A stretch of DNA of 10,824 bases, taken from Actinomycetota bacterium (lineage in GTDB: Bacteria > Actinomycetota > Thermoleophilia > Gaiellales > Gaiellaceae). The notes beneath the pieces were generated by a model, which was not told where the DNA came from, did not search any database, and saw only the letters and a program-made list of their open reading frames with translations. The stretch lies in NCBI GenBank assembly GCA_019234175.1, contig JAFALP010000224.1, positions 1-10,824 of the forward strand, given 5' to 3'. Below are positions 1 through 4,593 of the stretch, piece by piece. Made by a program: the position numbers and the translations under genes. Position 1 is the first letter of the stretch. Each line of letters begins with the position of its first letter.

Positions 1-306
1 ATGATCCAGGGCGGCGACCCGACCGGGACGGGCCGCGGCGGTCCCGGTTATACGTTCGAGGACGAGGCGAACGACCACCGGGTGGCGCGAGGCGCCCTCG
101 CGATGGCGAATGCCGGCCCGAACACGAATGGGAGCCAGTTCTTCATCGTCACCACCGAGGCCGCTCCCTGGCTCGACGGGAAGCACACGGTGTTCGGCCG
201 CGTGACCGATGGGATGGGCGTGGTGGACGAGATCTCCGGCGTCAACACCGATGGCAACGACCGACCGCGCGCCGACGTCGTCATCGAGCGCGTCGACGTC
301 GCTTAG
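1..306 (+). CDS. Cyclophilin-type peptidyl-prolyl cis-trans isomerase (5' partial)
   Basis: Cyclophilins catalyse cis-trans isomerisation of Xaa-Pro bonds during protein folding. The visible 101 residues are the C-terminal two thirds of the domain. They contain the active-site [11 protein letters not shown] block at residues 1-11, a [11 protein letters not shown] block near 39-49 and [11 protein letters not shown] near 56-66, which includes the conserved Trp and His. The first base of the window is the Met codon of MIQGGD. In complete cyclophilins this is internal and follows the strand bearing the catalytic Arg (FHRV motif), so about 50-60 N-terminal residues lie before the window. Whether a signal peptide is present cannot be seen. 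The stop is TAG at 304-306, and the last 26 nt overlap the convergent DUF6328 gene. The family assignment is secure; cytoplasmic versus secreted type is unknown. Confidence 0.95.
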   Translation: MIQGGDPTGTGRGGPGYTFEDEANDHRVARGALAMANAGPNTNGSQFFIVTTEAAPWLDGKHTVFGRVTDGMGVVDEISGVNTDGNDRPRADVVIERVDVA

Positions 307-763
307 CGTCCTTCGCGTCCGCGACGAGAGCGGGGACGTACCAGAGGCCGGCCACGACGACGGCGAAGCCGACAGCTGTCGCGATGCCGATCCCTTTGTC
401 GAAGAGGAACGTCGTCACGGTCAGGAGCGCGGCGATCATCGCAACCGCGAGCGCGATGAACCCCGCGACTGCGAAGCGGTTCCCGTAGATGACGATCTTC
501 TCCTTGTCGTCCTCACGGAACCGAAGCCGGTGCAGCGACGGCGTCGCGAGCAGAAGCGCGGACGAGACCGCGGTGGCGAGGAGAGCGACGAAGAACGCCA
601 CCTTCTCGTAGTGGTCGACTCTGTGCCAGCCGTTGGCGAACGGCACCGCGAGCAGGAACGCGAAGAGCACCTGCACGCCGGGGAGCGCGACGCGCAACTC
701 GTTGAGCAGCTCGATCAGCTCGCGGTTGTGCCGTTCCTTGGGGGTCTCCTGCGGTTCCTGCAC
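281..763 (-). CDS. DUF6328 family four-helix membrane protein
   Basis: The protein has 160 residues if started at the GTG at 763. It has a charged N-terminal segment containing [20 protein letters not shown], then about four hydrophobic segments: roughly residues 31-47, 61-77, 97-115 and 125-145. It ends in a basic tail ([10 protein letters not shown]). The combination of a [20 protein letters not shown] block, a HRLRFRE block after helix 2 and four helices is what I recognise as DUF6328. The function of that family is unknown; it acts in the cytoplasmic membrane. The reading frame is open upstream to 982, but that extension is low-complexity and lies over the YjbR gene, so I prefer GTG 763. 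There is no close Shine-Dalgarno sequence, but a TACCCT -10 candidate ends 8 nt before the GTG, suggesting a leaderless message. The 3' end overlaps the cyclophilin gene by 26 nt. Confidence 0.8.
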   Translation of the reverse strand: MQEPQETPKERHNRELIELLNELRVALPGVQVLFAFLLAVPFANGWHRVDHYEKVAFFVALLATAVSSALLLATPSLHRLRFREDDKEKIVIYGNRFAVAGFIALAVAMIAALLTVTTFLFDKGIGIATAVGFAVVVAGLWYVPALVADAKDAKRRRRAR

Positions 764-771
764 GACTCGGA

Positions 772-781
772 AGGGTAAGCT
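772..781. promoter_or_regulatory. Overlapping divergent -10 elements (DUF6328 / YjbR)
   Basis: On the minus strand TACCCT (777 to 772) ends 8 nt before the GTG at 763. On the plus strand TAAGCT (776-781) ends 10 nt before the GTG at 792. The two hexamers share the TA at 776-777. I see no convincing -35 box on either side. This is inferred from the actinobacterial TANNNT consensus only. Confidence 0.4.
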
Positions 782-791
782 CCGAAGCGCC

Positions 792-1127
792 GTGGTGACG
801 TGGGAGGACGTCCTCGAGCTGGCGCAGGAGCTGCCGGAGACGGAGGAGTCCACCTCGTACGGCCGGCCCGCCCTGAAGGTGCGCGGGAAGTTCGTCGCCG
901 CGCTTCGGTCCGAGCCGCCGGCGCTCGTCGTTCGCTGCGACCTGGAGGAGAAGCCGTTCCTGCTCGAGGCCCGGCCGGACATCCTCTTCGAGACGCCGCA
1001 CTATCACGGATGGGGTTACGTCCTGGTCCGGCTCGAGGCACCGCGCGACGACGTGCGCGAGTTCCTCATCGACTCGTGGCTGCTAGCCGCGCCGAAGCGG
1101 CTCGCGGACTCGTTGAGCGTCGAGTAG
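792..1127 (+). CDS. MmcQ/YjbR-like (CyaY-fold) protein
   Basis: The 111-residue protein has the layout of the MmcQ/YjbR family. It has an N-terminal helix (VTWEDVLELAQELPETEES), then a SYGRPALKVRGKFVAALR strand pair, a central LVVRCDLEEKPFLLEARPDI block, a HYHGWGYVLVRL strand, and a C-terminal helix ending in a WLLAAPKRLADSL segment. Members are small single-domain proteins with a double-wing fold, often annotated as DNA-binding. The biochemical role is not established and cannot be read from the sequence. Two consecutive GTG codons (792 and 795) are possible starts. A GGAAGGG sequence lies about 17 nt upstream, too far for a normal ribosome site, so a near-leaderless transcript from TAAGCT at 776-781 is an alternative. 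Its 3' end overlaps the convergent ctaG gene by 45 nt. Confidence 0.85.
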   Translation: MVTWEDVLELAQELPETEESTSYGRPALKVRGKFVAALRSEPPALVVRCDLEEKPFLLEARPDILFETPHYHGWGYVLVRLEAPRDDVREFLIDSWLLAAPKRLADSLSVE

Positions 1128-1829
1128 CCCGTCGAACGCGCCGGCGAGCTCCTCCTCCTGCAGGAAGCGGGCCATGAACGCGGCAAAGGCGGCGAAGAGC
1201 ACCACCGCCTGTTCGCCGGCCATCGTCACGCCGGCGATCCGCTGGTCGGTCAGCGGCGACGGGCCCCACGTGCGCGGCGCGTGCGCGTAGAACGAGTAGA
1301 TCGGACGCTGGAAGAGCGCGAGCACGAGGCCGAGCGGCGACGCAAGCACGAAGGCGGCAAAGAGGTACGCCGCCTTGAACCCGGCGGAGCGCGTTCCGTG
1401 GACGACGGGCCACCACATGCAGACGCCCGCGAGGAGATACGTGACGTGCTCGACGTGCAGGAGCGAGTGCGGGCGGCGAAGCGCGAAGTCGTACACCCAC
1501 GGCAGATGCCACGCGAAGTACGTCCCGAGCCAGAGCGGTAGGCCTACGAGCGGCCGGAAGCCGGGGAAGTCCCGCACACGCGCCGCCGCGGCCGGCGGCA
1601 CGGCGAGGACGAGGAGCGCGGGCGCCCACTCGGCCAGAACGACGTTCTGGAGAAGGTGCGCCCACAGGAACGTGTGCAGCGCGAGCGGCTGCAGCTCGGT
1701 GGCGAACGCGAAGAAGATGAGCGCGAGGGCGGCGACGAGCGCGGCGAGCCTCAGGCCCCGCGGACGGAGAGCGATACCGCCGGCGGCAAGGAGCGGCACG
1801 AGGGCGACGGCCTCCAGCGAGGCGTGCAT
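1083..1829 (-). CDS. ctaG: CtaG-like cytochrome c oxidase assembly membrane protein (caa3_CtaG family)
   Basis: The 248-residue polytopic protein of the cytoplasmic membrane has about seven hydrophobic segments. The caa3_CtaG family assists assembly of the copper site of caa3-type cytochrome c oxidase. Family features visible are a WAHLLQNVVLAEWAPALLVL block (residues 56-75), a WHLPWVYDFAL block (107-117), an HSLLHVEHVTYLLAGVCMWWPV block (121-142), and a DQRIAG segment (195-200). The usual HMxQH copper-binding-like motif appears here as H58-L-L-Q-N62, so the second histidine is Asn. No oxidase subunit gene is nearby. The ATG at 1829 lies 6 nt after a TAGGGT -10 candidate, consistent with a leaderless message; AGGG within that element could also act as a weak ribosome site. 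The stop codon lies inside the YjbR gene. The family call is firm; function in oxidase assembly is inferred from homology. Confidence 0.85.
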   Translation of the reverse strand: MHASLEAVALVPLLAAGGIALRPRGLRLAALVAALALIFFAFATELQPLALHTFLWAHLLQNVVLAEWAPALLVLAVPPAAAARVRDFPGFRPLVGLPLWLGTYFAWHLPWVYDFALRRPHSLLHVEHVTYLLAGVCMWWPVVHGTRSAGFKAAYLFAAFVLASPLGLVLALFQRPIYSFYAHAPRTWGPSPLTDQRIAGVTMAGEQAVVLFAAFAAFMARFLQEEELAGAFDGLLDAQRVREPLRRG

Positions 1830-1834
1830 CGGGG

Positions 1835-1841
1835 TACCCTA
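1835..1841. promoter_or_regulatory. Symmetric bidirectional -10 element TACCCTA (ctaG / tRNA-Gly)
   Basis: The heptamer TACCCTA reads TACCCT on the plus strand (1835-1840) and TAGGGT on the minus strand (1841 to 1836). Six nucleotides beyond each hexamer is a purine start: A of the ctaG ATG at 1829 and G at 1847, five nt before the mature tRNA-Gly. The two predicted start sites are 18 bp apart. Placement is seen directly; promoter activity is inferred. Confidence 0.5.
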
Positions 1842-1851
1842 GTCGCGCCGC

Positions 1852-1922
1852 GCGCCCGTGGTGAAGTGGAATCATGCGGCCCTTCCAAGGCTGAGTCACG
1901 AGTTCGAACCTCGTCGGGCGCT
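1852..1922 (+). tRNA. tRNA-Gly (anticodon TCC)
   Basis: The 71-nt gene folds as a complete cloverleaf. The acceptor stem is GCGCCCG (1852-1858) with CGGGCGC (1915-1921). The D stem GTGA/TCAT has one G-U pair and a seven-base loop containing GG. The anticodon stem is CGGCC/GGCTG around the loop CTTCCAA. The variable loop is AGTC, and the T stem ACGAG/CTCGT encloses TTCGAAC. Positions 34-36 are TCC, which reads GGA glycine codons, and the discriminator is T as usual for bacterial tRNA-Gly. CCA is not encoded (the next bases are CTCCA), so it must be added after transcription. It is divergent from ctaG with a 22-bp gap. Confidence 0.93.
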
Positions 1923-1943
1923 CTCCATCCGCAGCCGCCGGTA

Positions 1944-1971
1944 CGTTGTCTGTTATGAAAACAGCGCAACG
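1944..1971 (+). repeat. Imperfect hairpin downstream of tRNA-Gly
   Basis: CGTTG-T-CTGTT (1944-1954) pairs with AACAG-CG-CAACG (1960-1971) around the loop ATGAA, giving ten base pairs with small bulges. It begins 22 nt after the tRNA and has no T-run after it, so it is at best a weak terminator or a processing structure. Confidence 0.35.
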
Positions 1972-1995
1972 ACTCCGGATCGATTCAGAAGTACG

Positions 1996-2018
1996 GCGGC
2001 TTCGAACTCCGGAGCCGC
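1996..2018 (+). repeat. Hairpin upstream of the cyclodeaminase-like gene
   Basis: GCGGCTTC (1996-2003) pairs with GGAGCCGC (2011-2018), including one T-G wobble, around a seven-base loop. It ends 20 nt before the GTG start at 2039. No T-tract follows, so it looks like 5' leader structure more than a terminator. Its role is unknown. Confidence 0.35.
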
Positions 2019-2038
2019 TCGACTGAGACAATCCCGGG

Positions 2039-2518
2039 GTGGCCGACGAGCCCATCGCCGGAGCGGCACTCGCCGCAACGGCTGCCTCCGCCGCCAACGC
2101 GCTCGTGCGCGTGGCGCGTGCGTCCGACGACGCCGACCTCGCCACGCGCGCCGAGGTGCTGCGGCTCCAGGTCGTCGGCACGGCTCGCGTCAACGCCGCC
2201 CGCTACCCGCGCGCGCTCGCCGCGCGCGGCGACGAGGACATGGGGATCGCCTACGCGCAGGCGGCGGAGCCGCCGCTCGAGCTCGCGCGCATCGCGGCCG
2301 ATCTCGCCGCCCTCGCGGAAGAGGTCGCGCGCCGCTCGCTGCTCGGCCTCCGCACCGACGCTGCGGTGGCAGCGATTCTCGCGGCCGCGACCGCGAGCGG
2401 CGCGGCACTGCTCGTCGGCATCAACCTCACAGCCGAGCGGAACGATCCGCGCGTCGACGAGGCCCGGGGATACGCCGAGGCGGCCGCGCAGGCTGCCGAT
2501 CGGGCGTCGGCTCTGTAG
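2039..2518 (+). CDS. Short cyclodeaminase/cyclohydrolase (FTCD_C) family protein
   Basis: The 159-residue alanine-rich, all-helical protein resembles the FTCD_C family. This family includes the formiminotetrahydrofolate cyclodeaminase domain and methenyl-THF cyclohydrolases of one-carbon metabolism. Family-like blocks are AAEPPLELARIAADLAALAE (residues 79-98) and a TDAAVAAILAAATASGAALLVGINL stretch near the C-terminus. The in-frame TGA at 2024-2026 limits the start to the GTG at 2039. As a result the usual N-terminal helix is absent, and the Pro-Gly-Gly-Gly-Ser folate-binding loop is reduced to EPIAGAALAA. It could therefore be a divergent, possibly non-catalytic member, or a remnant that has lost its 5' end. 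There is no clear ribosome site. It follows tRNA-Gly by 116 nt and overlaps the convergent YihY gene by 92 nt. Confidence 0.75.
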   Translation: MADEPIAGAALAATAASAANALVRVARASDDADLATRAEVLRLQVVGTARVNAARYPRALAARGDEDMGIAYAQAAEPPLELARIAADLAALAEEVARRSLLGLRTDAAVAAILAAATASGAALLVGINLTAERNDPRVDEARGYAEAAAQAADRASAL

Positions 2519-3350
2519 CGCCCTTCGCCCGCTCGAACTCGGCGTCCACCTCCGCCCCGTACAGCAGCGCGAGAGCCCCGAGCCACAGCCAGGTCAGCAT
2601 GATGATCACCGCCGAGAGCGAGCCCCACGTCTTGTTGTACGACCCGAACTTCGACGTGTAGAAGGCAAACGCTCCCGACGCTGCGAGCCAGATCGCCGCT
2701 GCGACGGCTGCGCCCGGCGTGACGAGCCGCAGGTACGGCGGCTTCTCCGCAGGGCCGAGATAGAGCAGCGTCGCGAACGCGACGAGGAGCCCGCCGATCA
2801 GGATCGGCCACTGCGCGATCCACCAGAGCCAGCCGACGGCGCCGGACGCGGACCCCGCGTGTGACGCGACGAAGTGCTCGATGGGCGGCCCGAACATGAG
2901 CAGCACGGCGACGAGCACGAACGCGACGCCGATCACCGCCACCATCTTCAGCGCGATCAGGCGCTTGCGGAGGAACTTGCGCGTGTCCCGCTGGCCGTTC
3001 GCGAGATTGATCGCGCTCATGTACGACGTCATCGCGCCGGTGGTCGACCAGAGGGCGAGGACGAAGCCGACGATGGTGACGATCACGCTCTGCGTGGGAT
3101 GCGCGTCGAGCCGGTGCAGGCTGGAGCCGAGCAGCGACGTCGCCTGCGACGGCATCACCCCGTGAAAGCGATGCACGACCGAGTCGATCGTCCCCGGCCC
3201 GACCGCGAGCGTGAACACGCCGACGACGACGAGCAGCACCGAGGGGATCGCGAAGAACGCGTTGTACGCGAGCGCGGACGCGAGCATCGTGCCGTTGTCG
3301 GCGAGCAGGCGTTTGCCCGCGCGTACGAAGATTCCCCTCCACACGGTCAT
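2427..3350 (-). CDS. YihY/virulence factor BrkB family membrane protein
   Basis: The 307-residue protein has six predicted transmembrane helices, at roughly residues 30-52, 87-107, 132-155, 168-189, 200-222 and 231-257. It carries family landmarks: LASALAYNAFFAIPSVLLVV after the N-terminal amphipathic segment, TTGAMTSYMSAINLANG near 103-119, YLGPAEKPPYLRLVTPGA near 187-204, and YNKTWGSLSAVIIMLTWLWL followed by GAEVDAEFER. The family was once mislabelled RNase BN; its real role (transport or envelope) is unknown. The C-terminal 40 residues are Pro/Arg-rich low complexity and are encoded opposite the end of the cyclodeaminase-like gene. I chose the ATG at 3350. An upstream Met (3386) would overlap the monooxygenase, and a GTG at 3344 fits the -10 placement better. 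Confidence 0.88.
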   Translation of the reverse strand: MTVWRGIFVRAGKRLLADNGTMLASALAYNAFFAIPSVLLVVVGVFTLAVGPGTIDSVVHRFHGVMPSQATSLLGSSLHRLDAHPTQSVIVTIVGFVLALWSTTGAMTSYMSAINLANGQRDTRKFLRKRLIALKMVAVIGVAFVLVAVLLMFGPPIEHFVASHAGSASGAVGWLWWIAQWPILIGGLLVAFATLLYLGPAEKPPYLRLVTPGAAVAAAIWLAASGAFAFYTSKFGSYNKTWGSLSAVIIMLTWLWLGALALLYGAEVDAEFERAKGATEPTPDRQPARPPRRIPGPRRRADRSARL

Positions 3351-3353
3351 GCG

Positions 3354-3363
3354 ATGGTATGAC
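3354..3363. promoter_or_regulatory. Overlapping divergent -10 candidates (YihY / monooxygenase)
   Basis: On the minus strand TACCAT (3359 to 3354) would start transcription near A3347. On the plus strand TATGAC (3358-3363, five of six to TANNNT spacing rules, last base C) would start near G3371. They share the TA at 3358-3359. Both positions lie past the annotated ATGs but fit in-frame GTG codons at 3344 and 3371. This is a weak call. Confidence 0.3.
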
Positions 3364-4492
3364 CCCCGCGGTGGAAGATCATGCATTCGTCATCGTCGGC
3401 GCCGGGTCCGCGGGCCTCGCGACGGCCGCGCTGCTGCGGCAGGCGGGCATCGAGTCGCTCGTCCTCGAAGCCGGCCCGGAGCCGGGGGCCGCGTGGCGCG
3501 AGCGGTACGACCGGCTGCACCTGCACACGCCCAGACTCCTCTCCGGCCTGCCCGGGCTGCGCATTCCGCGGCGATACGGGCGCTGGGTCGGCCGCGACGA
3601 CCTTCTGGCCTACTTCGACGAGTACACGCGCTCCGCCGGTCTCACCGTACGCGCGAACACGCGCGTGGAGCGGATCGACGCGGACGGGGACGGCTGGATG
3701 CTCACCGCGAACGGAGACCGGATCCGCGCCGGGGCGGTGATCGTCGCGACCGGCTACAACGGGGCGCCGTTCATCCCCGACTGGCCCGGCCGCGAGGAGT
3801 TCACCGGTGAGCTCGTCCATGCCGCCGCATATCGCAATCCGGAGCCGTATCGGGGCCGCGACGTGCTGGTCGTCGGCGCCGGCAACTCCGGGGCCGAGAT
3901 CGCGACCGACGTCGCCGAGGGCGGCGCGGCGCGCAGCCGCCTCTCGGTGCGGACACCGCCGCAGATCGTCCGCCGCGCCACCGCGGGCATCCCGGCGCAG
4001 CTGATCGGCATCGCCATCCGCCATCTTCCGCCGCCGTGGGTCGACCCGATCTCGAAGACGCAGCGCAGGCTCTCGATTCCCGACCTCGCCGCGCAGGGAC
4101 TTCCGCGGCCCGAGCACGGCATCCGAACGTCGTTCATCACCACCGGGACGACGCCGATCCTCGACGTCGGCATCGTCAAGGCCGTCAGGCGCGGCGCCGT
4201 CGAGGTCGTCGCGGCCGTCGAGTCGTTCGACGGCGACGAGGTCGTGCTCGCGGACGGCTCGCGCATCGCACCCGACGCGGTCATCGCCGCGACGGGGTAT
4301 CGCGCGGGCCTCGACGCGCTCGTCGGGCATCTCGACGTGCTCGGCCCGCGCGGCCTGCCGGTGAAGACGGACGGCGAGCCGGCGCGGCCCGGGCTCTGGT
4401 TCGTCGGCTTCACGCCGACGCTCGGCGGCCAGCTCCGCGAGGGCAGCATCGCCGCGCGCAAGGTCGCCGCGGCGGTCGCGGCGTCGCGTTAG
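3359..4492 (+). CDS. YUCCA-like flavin-containing monooxygenase
   Basis: The 377-residue class B flavoprotein monooxygenase is expected to bind FAD and NADPH and oxygenate a small substrate in the cytoplasm. The FAD Rossmann motif GAGSAG is at residues 14-19 and the NADPH motif GAGNSG at 173-178. The FMO signature FTGELVHAAAY (FxGxxxHxxxY) is at 148-158, with ATGY at 130-133 and ATGYR at 311-315. WRERYDRLHLHTPRLLSGLP (46-65) and TPILDVG (265-271) closely recall plant YUCCA and related bacterial FMOs. Length is typical. The substrate cannot be deduced; indole-3-pyruvate is only a family analogy. No ribosome site precedes the ATG at 3359, which lies 8 bp from the divergent YihY ATG; a GTG at 3371 is an alternative start. 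The stop abuts the convergent tRNA-Pro. Confidence 0.88.
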   Translation: MTPAVEDHAFVIVGAGSAGLATAALLRQAGIESLVLEAGPEPGAAWRERYDRLHLHTPRLLSGLPGLRIPRRYGRWVGRDDLLAYFDEYTRSAGLTVRANTRVERIDADGDGWMLTANGDRIRAGAVIVATGYNGAPFIPDWPGREEFTGELVHAAAYRNPEPYRGRDVLVVGAGNSGAEIATDVAEGGAARSRLSVRTPPQIVRRATAGIPAQLIGIAIRHLPPPWVDPISKTQRRLSIPDLAAQGLPRPEHGIRTSFITTGTTPILDVGIVKAVRRGAVEVVAAVESFDGDEVVLADGSRIAPDAVIAATGYRAGLDALVGHLDVLGPRGLPVKTDGEPARPGLWFVGFTPTLGGQLREGSIAARKVAAAVAASR

Positions 4493-4567
4493 TCGGGGCG
4501 GCCGGACTCGAACCGGCGATCCTCTCGCTCCCAAAGCGAGCGCTCTACCAGGCTGAGCTACGCCCCG
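4493..4567 (-). tRNA. tRNA-Pro (anticodon TGG)
   Basis: The 75-nt gene on the minus strand forms a complete cloverleaf. The acceptor stem is CGGGGCG (4567-4561) with CGCCCCG (4500-4494), and the discriminator is A. The D stem GCTC/GAGC encloses AGCCTGGTA. The anticodon stem CTCGC/GCGAG encloses TTTGGGA, with TGG at positions 34-36. The variable loop has six bases, and the T stem GCCGG/CCGGC encloses TTCGAGT. A C1-G72 first pair is typical for tRNA-Pro. CCA is not encoded. The 3' discriminator at 4493 directly follows the monooxygenase stop codon on the other strand. The 5' end is 26 bp from the divergent EamA gene. Confidence 0.95.
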
Positions 4568-4577
4568 TCTGACAGGG

Positions 4578-4587
4578 AGGCTAGCGT
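4578..4587. promoter_or_regulatory. Overlapping divergent -10 elements (tRNA-Pro / EamA)
   Basis: On the plus strand TAGCGT (4582-4587) is followed by six bases and then the GTG start at 4594. On the minus strand TAGCCT (4583 to 4578) would start transcription at 4570-4571, three to four nt before the mature tRNA-Pro. The elements share the TA at 4582-4583, the same geometry as at 776-777. No good -35 is evident. Confidence 0.45.
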
Positions 4588-4593
4588 GCGCGC

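Noticed and set aside
764..982. Extending the DUF6328 frame upstream to an ATG at 982
   Set aside because: The extra 73 residues are Ser/Arg-rich low complexity and lie wholly over the YjbR gene. DUF6328 proteins normally begin shortly before the ELRV block.
1991..2003. The 13-mer GTACGGCGGCTTC repeated at 2733-2745
   Set aside because: A 13-base match within about 10.8 kb of GC-rich DNA is expected by chance. The second copy is inside the YihY coding sequence.
1852..2038. A phage or integrative-element attachment site at the 3' end of tRNA-Gly
   Set aside because: No integrase, no direct repeat of the tRNA 3' end and no foreign-looking genes were found downstream in the window.
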